Positions 21,012 to 31,413 of a DNA stretch of 64,000 nt are shown here, one piece after another. Made by a program: the position numbers and the translations under genes. Numbering within the stretch: the stretch's first letter is position 1; each line of letters starts with the position of its first letter. Under the pieces are notes generated by a model. It saw only the letters and a program-made list of their open reading frames with translations, searched no databases and had not been told where the DNA came from. This DNA is from Geodermatophilus pulveris (GTDB lineage: Bacteria; Actinomycetota; Actinomycetes; Mycobacteriales; Geodermatophilaceae), in NCBI RefSeq assembly GCF_900188375.1, contig NZ_FZOO01000001.1, forward strand, positions 186,001 through 250,000, given 5' to 3'.

Positions 21012-21037
21012 TGCGCGGTGAGCCCGGACGGCGTCCG

Positions 21038-21099
21038 GCACGACAGACGACGAGAGGGCCCGGTCCGAACGGACCGAGCCCTCTCGTCGTCTGTCGTGC
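21038..21099. terminator. Very long bidirectional hairpin between groEL and whiB3
   Basis: A perfect 22-bp stem (21038-21059 with 21078-21099) encloses a second stem (CGGTCC 21061-21066, GGACCG 21071-21076, GAAC loop). It lies between convergent genes and probably ends transcripts from both sides. Only 26 bases separate it from the previous hairpin. Confidence 0.8.
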
Positions 21100-21125
21100 G
21101 GCCTCCCTGCAGGGGTGGCCCCGGA

Positions 21126-21425
21126 TCACACCCCGGCGGCGACCGCCGCGGGCTCCGCGGCGATCAGCCGGGCCCGCTCCTCCTCGCTCATTCCACCCCA
21201 GACCCCGTAGGGCTCCCGCACCGACAGCGCGTGCTTCAGGCAGGACTCGAGGACCGGGCACCGCCCGCAGACCGCCTTGGCGGCCGCCTGGCGGCGGGCC
21301 CGAGCCGGGCCGCGCTCGCCGTCCGGGTGGAAGAAGAGAGCCGTGCTCTCCCCGCGGCACGCGCCGTGCAGCTGCCAGTCCCACACCTCGGCAACGGGGG
21401 TGGGCAGGCGGCGGATGTCGGCCAT
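21126..21425 (-). CDS. whiB3: WhiB-family iron-sulfur transcriptional regulator (WhiB3/WhiD type)
   Basis: A 99-residue Wbl protein: four cysteines (Cys23, Cys53, Cys56, Cys62) would hold a 4Fe-4S cluster, followed by the GVWGG turn. The N-terminal VWDWQLHGACRG and FFHPDGERGPAR stretches match the WhiB3/WhiD subgroup rather than WhiB1 or WhiB2. Known members bind the sigma factor and respond to redox or developmental signals. The ATG at 21425 is preceded by AGGAGG. The neighbours groEL, a BldM-like gene and guaB agree with the whiB3/whiD locus of mycobacteria and streptomycetes. Confidence 0.93.
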   Translation of the reverse strand: MADIRRLPTPVAEVWDWQLHGACRGESTALFFHPDGERGPARARRQAAAKAVCGRCPVLESCLKHALSVREPYGVWGGMSEEERARLIAAEPAAVAAGV

Positions 21426-21755
21426 TCGTCCTCCTCGGCTCGATGCGAGCCGGAGGGGGCGGTCCGGTCGCATGGGGCCCGGTGCCCGAGGCCTCCGCGG
21501 GTCAAACCCACGGTGACCCCGCATTTTCGCGGCTCCGGCCTCCCTCCGCTGGGTGAGAGCGGGTGTCCTGGCCCCCGGTAGTCGATCAAGGTGGCTGCAG
21601 GCCGTGCCGAACACCGCCACGGGACACCGCTCGCACCCGGTCCGACCGGGTGGCGACGGGGCCCCGGGCGGGGCGCGCGCCCGAGCGACACCCGGCCGGG
21701 GGACCCGGGCGGTGGGGGACCCGGCCAGCCCTGGCCGAGGCAGCGAGGAGCAGGC
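21426..21755. promoter_or_regulatory. Divergent whiB3 / bldM-like intergenic region with inverted repeat
   Basis: These 330 bases hold promoters for both genes. A spaced palindrome, GGGTCA (21499-21504) N9 TGACCC (21514-21519), lies 74-94 bases before whiB3; it is followed by the most AT-rich spot here (GCATTTTCGC, 21521-21530). A 7-bp stem (21436-21442 with 21446-21452) sits just upstream of the whiB3 ribosome binding site. I see no coding potential. Confidence 0.45.
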
Positions 21756-22502
21756 GTGATCGACGACAGGATGCGCGGACCCGGCCACGGGACGACGACG
21801 GTGTGGGTCTACGACGAGCGCCGGCGGGTCCGTGACGACATCGCGGGCCGGCTGGTGGCACTCCCGTTCGTCGGCCGGGTGGAGGTCGTCGGTGACCCGG
21901 CCGCCCTGATGGCCCGGCTGGCCACCCGCCAGCCCGACGTCCTGCTCATCGGCACCCAGCGCGCCGTGGACACCGGGCTGACCGTCGCCACCCAGGCGCT
22001 GCGGGCCAACCCGCGGCTGCCGGTGCTGGTCCTCGGCGCCCCCGACGACGGCGAGACCGTGCGGGCGGCGGTCGCCGCCGGCGCCCGCGGCTACCTGCGC
22101 TGGGACGCCACCGCCCTGGAGATGGGCCTGGGCCTGTCCCGGGTCGGTCTGCGGGTCGACGGGCGCGGCCCCGCGGGGCCGGTCCCGGCGCAGCCGGTGC
22201 CGCTGGCCTCGGTCGGTGCCGCGTCGACCCCGTCCTGGGGGGGTGCCAGCCCGCTGACCGGTGCGGCGCCCACCACGGTGCGCTCGACGGTGCGCGAGCC
22301 CGCCCCGGTGAGCCTGTCCATGCGCGAGATGCAGGTGCTCACCGGCATGAGCCAGGGCAAGAGCAACGCCCAGATCGGCCGCGAGCTCTACCTCTCCGAG
22401 GACACCATCAAGACCCACGCCCGACGGCTGTTCCGCAAGCTCGGCGCCAAGGACCGCGCCGAGGCGGTGGCCACCGGCTTCCGCCGCGGCATGATGACCT
22501 GA
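21756..22502 (+). CDS. BldM-like LuxR-family regulator with degenerate receiver domain
   Basis: A 248-residue protein. Residues 14-130 look like a response-regulator receiver, and the C-terminal part (from SMREMQVLTGMSQGKSNAQIGRELYLSEDTIK in pieces) is a LuxR-type helix-turn-helix strongly like streptomycete BldM. The phospho-acceptor is absent: the strand reads PDVLLIGTQ, placing Gly66 where Asp is expected. A Pro/Ala/Ser-rich linker of about 40 residues separates the domains. The GTG at 21756 follows GCGAGGAGC. Position beside whiB3 and guaB matches the bldM locus. Probably a phosphorylation-independent regulator. Confidence 0.85.
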   Translation: MIDDRMRGPGHGTTTVWVYDERRRVRDDIAGRLVALPFVGRVEVVGDPAALMARLATRQPDVLLIGTQRAVDTGLTVATQALRANPRLPVLVLGAPDDGETVRAAVAAGARGYLRWDATALEMGLGLSRVGLRVDGRGPAGPVPAQPVPLASVGAASTPSWGGASPLTGAAPTTVRSTVREPAPVSLSMREMQVLTGMSQGKSNAQIGRELYLSEDTIKTHARRLFRKLGAKDRAEAVATGFRRGMMT

Positions 22503-22525
22503 CGCACGGTCCGCCAGGACCGCAC

Positions 22526-22568
22526 CACGAGAGGGCCTCCGCCGTACCGCAGCGGAGGCCCTCTCGTG
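22526..22568. terminator. Bidirectional terminator hairpin (bldM-like / DUF5319)
   Basis: A perfect 17-bp stem, CACGAGAGGGCCTCCGC (22526-22542) with 22552-22568, around a 9-base loop. It lies between converging genes, so it may serve both. Confidence 0.8.
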
Positions 22569-22684
22569 CGTGCGTCCGTCGCGCCGAGTGGGCCCCGGAG
22601 GGTCCGCGCAGGCGTGACCCAGCGGTTCGGCGGCAGCCGGGGACGCCCCCTGGCCGCGGTGTCGGCCGGAAGGCCGACCGTGTC

Positions 22685-23074
22685 CTAGTCGTCGCGGGCG
22701 TGCCGGCCGCCGCGGCCCTCGCCGCCGGGCTCCTCGCGGTCGGCGACCGCGGCGATGCCGTCGGCGTAGCCGCTGGCGTAGTCCCAGCTGACGTAGTCGT
22801 CGGGGTCGGGGTCGAACGGCGGCTCGTGCCGGCCGGTCTGGCCCTCCTCGAGCAGCTGGCGGAGGTTGGCCTGCATGAGCGCCCAGTCGACGTGGTGCTC
22901 CTCGTCGCAGTCCGGGCAGTCGACGACGATGCCCTTGATGCCGGTCGGCTCCAGCAGCGTCCGGAACACCTCCAGCTCGGCCAGGTCGTCGAGGACCCCG
23001 GCCCGCTCCTCCATCGTCAGCGGCGGCGGACCGGGCTGGTCGGCGGAGCCGGAGGCGTCGTCCCAAGAACTCAC
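22685..23074 (-). CDS. DUF5319 family protein
   Basis: A small acidic protein of about 129 residues, homologous to the mycobacterial gene beside guaB2 (Rv3412 region). It contains a CPDCDEEHHVDW segment, suggesting a metal-binding CxxC, and a conserved DPDPDDYVSWDYASGYADG stretch (18 residues shown). No function is known. I choose the GTG at 23074 over 23083 because a minus-strand -10 (TACCGT, 23087-23082) ends exactly 7 bases before it, the spacing seen at other leaderless genes here. It diverges from guaB. Confidence 0.85.
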   Translation of the reverse strand: MSSWDDASGSADQPGPPPLTMEERAGVLDDLAELEVFRTLLEPTGIKGIVVDCPDCDEEHHVDWALMQANLRQLLEEGQTGRHEPPFDPDPDDYVSWDYASGYADGIAAVADREEPGGEGRGGRHARDD

Positions 23075-23081
23075 AGGGGTC

Positions 23082-23087
23082 ACGGTA
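23082..23087 (-). promoter_or_regulatory. -10 hexamer TACCGT for leaderless DUF5319 gene
   Basis: On the minus strand TACCGT ends 7 bases before the GTG at 23074. If right, the upstream GTG at 23083 overlaps the -10 and cannot be the start. Confidence 0.5.
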
Positions 23088-23130
23088 TCGGCCGGACGGG
23101 CATCGCACGAAGGCCGCGAGGGGCGCCGCC

Positions 23131-24705
<1,575 letters not shown>

Positions 24706-24707
24706 CC

Positions 24708-25858
24708 GTGAGCGCACGCGACACCGTCGAGATCGGCCTCAACCGCTTCGCCCGCCGCGGCTACGACCTCGACGAGGTCTCGATCGTGCCCTCCCGGCGC
24801 ACCCGCGACGTCGACGACGTCTCCACCGCCTGGCAGATCGACGCCTTCCGCTTCGACATCCCGCTGGTCACCAGCCCCAGCGACGCCGTCGTCAGCCCGG
24901 CGACCGCGATCGCCGTCGGCCAGGCCGGAGGCCTCGGCGTGCTCAACGCCGAGGGGCTGTGGACGCGCTACGACGACCCGGACCCGGTGTACCGCCGGCT
25001 GCGCGAGGCCGCCGGGGACGGCGCCCCGCCGGTGGCCCTGCTGCAGGACGTCTACTGCCGCCCGGTCGACCCCGACCTGATCACCGTCCGGGTCAAGGAG
25101 ATGCGCGACGCCGGCGTGACGACGGCGGTGCGCGTCTCGCCGCAGCACACGCTGCAGCTGGCCCCGGCCGTGCTCGCCGCGGGCGTGGACCTGCTGGTCA
25201 TCCAGGGCACGATCGTCTCCGCCGAGCACGTGACCAGCTCCGGCGACGCGCTCAACCTCAAGGAGTTCATCGCCGACCTCGACGTGCCGGTGATCGTGGG
25301 CGGCGCGGCCAACTACCAGACCGCGCTGCACCTGATGCGGACCGGCGCCGCCGGCGTGGTCGTCGGCGTGGGCGCCGACAGCTTCTCCACCGGGGACGCC
25401 GTCATGGGCATCCGGGTGCCGCTGGCCAGCGCCATCGCCGACGCCGCCGCGGCCCGCCGCGACTACCTGGACGAGACCGGCGGGCGGTACGTGCACGTCA
25501 TCGCCAACGGGCGGATCGAGACCAGCGGCGCCATCGCCCGCGCGCTGGCCTGCGGCGCCGACGCCGTCCAGCTCGGCGAGCCGCTGCGCGCCGCGGCGGA
25601 GGCGCCCGGCGGCGGCATCTGGTGGGACTCGGTGGCCGCGCACCCGCGGCTGCCCCGGGGCGGCGCGTCGGCGCCGGTGCCGCCGGCCGGCTCGCTGGGG
25701 CAGGTGCTGCTCGGCCCGGCGCAGACCGCCGACGGGCGGACCAACCTCTTCGGCGCGCTGGCCCGCACGATGGCCAAGACCGGCTACCGCGACCTCAAGG
25801 AGTTCCAGCGGGTCGACCTCGTCGTCGGCGGCGGCCCGCACGAGGACGACCTGCGCTG

Positions 25859-25859
<1 letters not shown>
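24708..25859 (+). CDS. guaB3: GuaB3-family IMP dehydrogenase-related protein
   Basis: A 383-residue paralogue of IMP dehydrogenase without CBS domains, found beside guaB in actinobacteria (Rv3410c type). It shares [19 protein letters not shown] at the start, [20 protein letters not shown] and [13 protein letters not shown]. The loop that holds the catalytic Cys in GuaB reads GADSFSTGD here, with Ser227 in place of Cys. Classical dehydrogenase activity is therefore doubtful. It overlaps guaA by one base, which implies co-expression. Confidence 0.93.
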
Positions 25860-27423
<1,564 letters not shown>

Positions 27424-27564
27424 CCGGGGGTCGCCCCGCGCTGATCCGCGGCGTCGGTGCACGGGATGTGCACGTGTCGCGGTCGGGATGGCGTCCCGAG
27501 CGCGGTGCGTGCACGAAATGCGCGCCAGCGGGCCCCGCGACGGTCGGCGGTCCCCCTCGCCGCC

Positions 27565-28278
27565 CTACCGAGTGGCCGGACTCCCGGCCTCGTCCCGGAC
27601 GGCGCGGGCGTCGGGCGGCGGGGTGCCGAAGACGGCCGGGTCGCGGGCCGGCGCGGTCCCCGGGGTGAGCGCGGCGTCCTCGATGCGGTCCCAGCGGAAC
27701 CAGCGCGGCGCGTCCCGCTCCCGGCACCAGGCGGCCAGGTACCAGTGGTCGCCGGTGCGGGCCAGCAGCTGCGGCTCCACCCGGCGCCGCGTCGTCGCGC
27801 CGTCCCGGTCCCGGTAGGTCAGCGCCACCACCCGGCGTCCGGCGAGGGCCTGCTCCACCACCGCGGCCGCGCGGCCGCGCCGGGCCGGCGTCCCGTGCAC
27901 CCACACCCGCCCGGCCAGCCGGTCCACCTCCGCGCGCGCCGCCGGCCCCAGCACGTCGACCACCTTGCCCAGCGCCGCCCGCCCGTCGACGGCGAAGGGG
28001 GCGTCGCCGGACCCGGCCAGGGCCACGGCGACAGCGACCGCCTGCGCGGGGGTGAGGTTCACCGGCGGCAGGGTGGCGGCGGCGTCGAGCACGTACCCGC
28101 CGCCCGGGCCGGCCGCCGCCCGGACGGGCACGCCGGCCTGCTGCAGCGCCGCGACGTCGCGCTTGACCGTGCGCGTGGACACCTCCAGCCACCCGGCCAG
28201 CCGCTGCGCCGTCCGGCCGCGCGGCCCCGCCCGGCGCAGCTCCTCGGTGAGCGCGTGCAGCCGGTCGGTGCGGTTCAC
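27565..28278 (-). CDS. YafY-type regulator with HTH and WYL domains
   Basis: A 237-residue regulator. An N-terminal DeoR/HTH_11-like winged helix (about 1-60, RTAQRLAGWLEVSTRTVKRD) is followed by GPGGGYVL and a WYL domain (about 130-210) with TYRDRDGATTRRRVEPQLL and WYLAAWCRERDA. WYL domains sense ligands, often nucleotides or nucleic acids. It is divergent from the hydrolase gene at 28342, and a perfect palindrome lies between them, so autoregulation and control of the hydrolase are likely. Confidence 0.9.
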   Translation of the reverse strand: MNRTDRLHALTEELRRAGPRGRTAQRLAGWLEVSTRTVKRDVAALQQAGVPVRAAAGPGGGYVLDAAATLPPVNLTPAQAVAVAVALAGSGDAPFAVDGRAALGKVVDVLGPAARAEVDRLAGRVWVHGTPARRGRAAAVVEQALAGRRVVALTYRDRDGATTRRRVEPQLLARTGDHWYLAAWCRERDAPRWFRWDRIEDAALTPGTAPARDPAVFGTPPPDARAVRDEAGSPATR

Positions 28279-28298
28279 CCGCGGATCGTCGCAGGAGT

Positions 28299-28320
28299 CG
28301 GTGACAGGACGGTGTCACCG
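28299..28320. promoter_or_regulatory. Operator palindrome between WYL regulator and hydrolase
   Basis: CGGTGACA (28299-28306) and TGTCACCG (28313-28320) form a perfect 8-bp inverted repeat with spacer GGACGG. It lies in the 63-base divergent gap, 21 bases from each start, an ideal place for the WYL-domain regulator to repress both genes. Confidence 0.75.
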
Positions 28321-28341
28321 GGCGCGCGGGAGGGTCCTGCC

Positions 28342-28923
28342 ATGGCATCCATCGCGCTGTTCCACTCCGTCCTCGGCGTCCGCCCGGGCGTCCTCGACGC
28401 CGCCGCGCGGCTGCGGGCCGCCGGGCACGAGGTGCTCGTCGTCGACCAGTACGGCGGTCGGGTCTTCGACGACTACGACGAGGCCGGGGCGCACGTCGAC
28501 CGGATCGGCTTCCCGGCGCTCATGGCCGCGGCGGTGGACGCGGTCGCGTACCTCCCCGACGGCTTCGTGGTGGCCGGGTTCTCCAACGGCGCAGGCATGG
28601 CCGAGTACGTCGCCACCCGGCGACCCTGCCGCGGGGCGCTGCTCGTCGCCGGTGCGCTGCCGCTCGCCGTCCTCGGGGCGGACGCCTGGCCGGCCGGCGT
28701 GCCCGTGCAGGTCCACCACACCGAGGACGACCCGAGGCACGCACCCGGGTGGCTCGACGCCTTCGTGGCCGACGTCCGCCGGGCCGACGGCGCCGTCGAG
28801 GTGTTCGGCCACCCGGGCAGCGGCCACCTGTTCACCGACCCCAGCCGCCCCCAGGAGTACGACGAGCAGGCCACGGAGCTCTTCTGGCAGCGCGCCCTCG
28901 TGTTCCTCGGCCGGGTCGGCTGA
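28342..28923 (+). CDS. Dienelactone-hydrolase-like alpha/beta hydrolase
   Basis: A 193-residue protein with the dienelactone hydrolase fold: IALFHSVLGVRPGVLDAA at the start, a nucleophile elbow GFSNGAG (Ser in place of the Cys of classical dienelactone hydrolase), HHTEDDPR in the acid region and GSGHLF for the His. The ATG at 28342 sits downstream of a G-rich ribosome binding site. It is divergently paired with a YafY/WYL regulator, an arrangement seen in many actinobacteria. The substrate is unknown. Confidence 0.82.
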   Translation: MASIALFHSVLGVRPGVLDAAARLRAAGHEVLVVDQYGGRVFDDYDEAGAHVDRIGFPALMAAAVDAVAYLPDGFVVAGFSNGAGMAEYVATRRPCRGALLVAGALPLAVLGADAWPAGVPVQVHHTEDDPRHAPGWLDAFVADVRRADGAVEVFGHPGSGHLFTDPSRPQEYDEQATELFWQRALVFLGRVG

Positions 28924-28998
28924 CCCGCCGTCCGGATCGCCGACCCCGGCCCGCTGTGCTGAGCCGGCGCGACCACAGCACTCGACCGGGGGAGGCCG

Positions 28999-30042
28999 GT
29001 GACCGACGACTGGACGCTCCTGCCCAGCGTGCTGGCAGTCGTGGCAGCCGGCATCGCCATCGTCTTCGCCGGGATCCGGCTCACCCGGGCGGCCGACGAG
29101 CTCGCCGACCGCACCGGTCTCGGTGACGCCGTCGGAGGGGCGCTGCTGCTCGGCGCGGTCACCTCCCTGCCGGGCATCGTGGCGACCGCGACCGGTGCCC
29201 TGGAGGGCGACCCCGGTCTCGGGCTCGCCAACCCGGTGGGCGGCGTGGCCATCCAGACCGTGTGGCTGGCGATCGCCGACCTCGTCTACCGGCGGGCCAA
29301 CCTGGAGCACGCCGCGGCGTCCCTGCAGAACGTCCTGCAGGCGCTGATCCTCGTCGCCCTGCTCTCGGTCCCGGTCATGGCCTACGCCACCCCCGGGTTG
29401 CGGTTGGGGTGGATCCACCCGCTGACGCTGCTGATCCCCGTGCTGTACGGCTACGGACTCGTGCTGCTGCGCCGGATGCAGGCCGAGCCGATGTGGCAGC
29501 CGATCCGGACGTCGGCCACCTCGGACGGGGACGGCGAGGGGCAGGCGGACGAGCGGTCGGGCGCCTCGACCGGCCGGCTGTGGGCCGAGCTGGCCGCGCT
29601 CGGACTCGTCGTCGGGGTGGCCGGGTGGGCGATCGGCCAGGGCGGCCTGGGTGTCGTCGCGGCGACCGGGCTGCCCAGCGGCCTGGTCGGGTTCACGCTG
29701 ACCACCGCGCTGACCTCGCTCCCCGAGCTCGTCGTGCTGATCACCGCGGTGCGGATGGGGGCGCTGACCCTCGGCGTCGGCAACACCATCGGCGGCAACG
29801 TCTTCGACGCGCTGATGATCGGGCTGGCCGACGTCTTCCACCTGGAGGGGCCCGTCTACCGCGACGCCGGCGCGGTGAGCCTGGTGCTGCTCGGCGGGAC
29901 GGTGCTCATGACGACGGTGCTCATGACGACGGTGCTCGCGGGCGGCCTGGTGATGCGCGACCGCACGGGGGTCGGGTTCGAGGGCTTCGCGATACCCGTC
30001 ATCTACCTGGGCACCGTCGGGCTGGCCGTCGTCAGCCGGTGA
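28999..30042 (+). CDS. Sodium/calcium exchanger family membrane protein
   Basis: A 347-residue integral membrane protein with about ten hydrophobic segments. Two alpha-repeat motifs of the CaCA superfamily can be seen: GALLLGAVTSLPGIVATATGA (first, near 50) and TTALTSLPELVVLITA plus GNTIGGNVFDALMIG (second, near 240-275), separated by a charged cytoplasmic loop. It likely moves a divalent or monovalent cation against sodium or protons; the ion cannot be told. An exact 15-bp duplication (29901-29930) doubles LMTTV. The start GTG at 28999 follows GGGGGAGG. Confidence 0.85.
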   Translation: MTDDWTLLPSVLAVVAAGIAIVFAGIRLTRAADELADRTGLGDAVGGALLLGAVTSLPGIVATATGALEGDPGLGLANPVGGVAIQTVWLAIADLVYRRANLEHAAASLQNVLQALILVALLSVPVMAYATPGLRLGWIHPLTLLIPVLYGYGLVLLRRMQAEPMWQPIRTSATSDGDGEGQADERSGASTGRLWAELAALGLVVGVAGWAIGQGGLGVVAATGLPSGLVGFTLTTALTSLPELVVLITAVRMGALTLGVGNTIGGNVFDALMIGLADVFHLEGPVYRDAGAVSLVLLGGTVLMTTVLMTTVLAGGLVMRDRTGVGFEGFAIPVIYLGTVGLAVVSR

Positions 30043-30047
30043 CCGGA

Positions 30048-30092
30048 CACCGGAGGGCCCGGGGAGCGGTCGGCTCCCCGGGCCCTCCGGTG
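30048..30092. terminator. Bidirectional terminator after the exchanger gene
   Basis: A perfect 20-bp stem (30048-30067 with 30073-30092) with loop GGTCG. It begins 5 bases after the exchanger stop and ends 7 bases before the stop of the converging membrane protein gene. Confidence 0.85.
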
Positions 30093-30099
30093 CGAGGTG

Positions 30100-30387
30100 T
30101 CAGCGCCGACGGCGGGCCCGGCGCAGCTCGGAGACCAGCAGCGCCACGCCGCCGGCGACCAGCACCAGCCACAGCAGGCCGCCGTCGACCACGCCGAGCG
30201 GCAGGACGGCGCCGGCCGCCACCACCACCGCCAGGACGACGAAGACCAGTCCCGGGACCAGCGCGGTGAGGTCGACCCCCCGGCGCGCGGGCGACGGCGG
30301 GTCCTCGGTCTCCAGCGGGGTGACCTCGCCCCAGGCGTGCTCCTGCCACGCCGTCGGGGTGGTCGGGAACTCGCTGTAGTCAGGCAC
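30100..30387 (-). CDS. Small two-helix membrane protein downstream of PspC
   Basis: A 95-residue protein: an acidic, Pro/Thr-rich cytoplasmic N-terminus (to about 38), two hydrophobic segments (about 43-62 and 67-87) and an Arg-rich C-terminus (ELRRARRRR). No named family is recognised. It overlaps the PspC gene by 8 bases and is translationally coupled to it, suggesting a shared envelope role. Confidence 0.75.
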   Translation of the reverse strand: MPDYSEFPTTPTAWQEHAWGEVTPLETEDPPSPARRGVDLTALVPGLVFVVLAVVVAAGAVLPLGVVDGGLLWLVLVAGGVALLVSELRRARRRR

Positions 30388-31288
30388 GGTCCACCTCCAC
30401 GTCGCCGACGCCGGCGTCGACGGTCAGCACGATCTCGGGCCGGTCGTCCCCGCTCCAGGCGGCGGGGCCGTCCCCGCGGGAGTACCCGCTCCCGGAGTCC
30501 AGGTCGAGGACGTCCACGTCACCGATGCCGCTGTCGACCTCGACCTCGACGTCGGCCCACTCGGGCACCAGGACCTCGACGTCCCCCACCCCGGGGCCGA
30601 CGCGGGTCGTGACCGGGGCGTCGAGGTCGCTCACGTCGAGCGCGGAGAGGTCCAGCGTGAGGTCACCGACGCCGCCGTCGTAGACCGGCCGGACGTCGGC
30701 GGCGCGCAGCGGCCGCTCCGTGCGGTCGTCGACTCCCTCGACGTCGACGTCCCCCCAGTCGGCCGTCGCGCCGACCAGGGCCACCGAGAGGACGGCGCCC
30801 AGCGCGATCAGCCCGCCCTTGGCCCGCCGTCCGCCGGTGAAGGCGGCGACGACCAGGCCGAGCCCGACGATGCCCAGCGCGGGGGCGAGGAACCCGACGG
30901 GCCCGACGTCCCAGCCGGTGAGGACGGTCAGCCCCGCGAGCAGGCCGACGACGATGAGCAGGGCGGCCAGCGTCAGGCCCGGCACCGGTGACCGGGGCCC
31001 GGGCGGGCCTGCCGACCGGGGCCGCCCGGAGCGGTGCCCGGCCGGCATGAGCAGCCACAGCAGCAGGTAGACCGGCACGCCGGGCCCGGCGAGGGCCAGC
31101 GCGACGAAGCCCACCCGCCACAGCAGGGTGTCGATGCCGCTGTACTCGGCCAGGCCGCCGGAGACGCCGCCGAGGACCTTGTCGCTGCGGCTGCGCCGCA
31201 GCGGCGGCCGCGCCGGGGCACCGGGCGGCAGGGGATCAGCCGCCGGCGGGTCCGCCGACGGGAGCGCGGGGGGCGGTGCGGATGTCAT
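30380..31288 (-). CDS. PspC-domain membrane protein with LiaF-like C-terminal region
   Basis: A 302-residue protein. After a Pro-rich N-terminus comes a PspC domain (about 33-85: SRSDKVLGGVSGGLAEYSG, then two membrane-associated segments ending YLLLWLLMPAG), two or three further membrane segments (about 105-170), and an acidic beta-rich C-terminus with repeated VGDVEV / IGDVDV motifs like the LiaF / DUF2154 domain. Such proteins sense or buffer envelope stress and often restrain a partner kinase. It is divergent from a PspC-domain histidine kinase. Confidence 0.88.
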   Translation of the reverse strand: MTSAPPPALPSADPPAADPLPPGAPARPPLRRSRSDKVLGGVSGGLAEYSGIDTLLWRVGFVALALAGPGVPVYLLLWLLMPAGHRSGRPRSAGPPGPRSPVPGLTLAALLIVVGLLAGLTVLTGWDVGPVGFLAPALGIVGLGLVVAAFTGGRRAKGGLIALGAVLSVALVGATADWGDVDVEGVDDRTERPLRAADVRPVYDGGVGDLTLDLSALDVSDLDAPVTTRVGPGVGDVEVLVPEWADVEVEVDSGIGDVDVLDLDSGSGYSRGDGPAAWSGDDRPEIVLTVDAGVGDVEVDRA

Positions 31289-31300
31289 GGCACCGAGCCT

Positions 31301-31315
31301 GTCCCCGCGGGGGAC
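31301..31315. promoter_or_regulatory. 15-bp palindrome at the PspC promoter
   Basis: GTCCCCGCGGGGGAC is a perfect palindrome (6-bp arms, 3-base centre) 13 bases upstream of the PspC start. It could be an operator overlapping the minus-strand promoter. Confidence 0.5.
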
Positions 31316-31325
31316 GGCGGTCCAT

Positions 31326-31375
31326 CGGGGAACGCCCCCATCCCACCCGGGTCGGTGAGCTCCGGGCGTTCCCCG
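31326..31375. promoter_or_regulatory. 12-bp inverted repeat in the divergent PspC/kinase promoter
   Basis: CGGGGAACGCCC (31326-31337) and GGGCGTTCCCCG (31364-31375) are exact inverted copies separated by 26 bases. Placement between the divergent genes suggests two binding sites for the adjacent LuxR-type response regulator. Confidence 0.55.
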
Positions 31376-31413
31376 GTGCCGCCGGACCCCGTCCCGGTGC
31401 GACGATCGGCACC

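Noticed and set aside
27457..27514. Three GTGCAC hexamers after guaA
   Set aside because: Short self-complementary hexamers are common in this base composition and there is no consistent spacing or gene start beside them.
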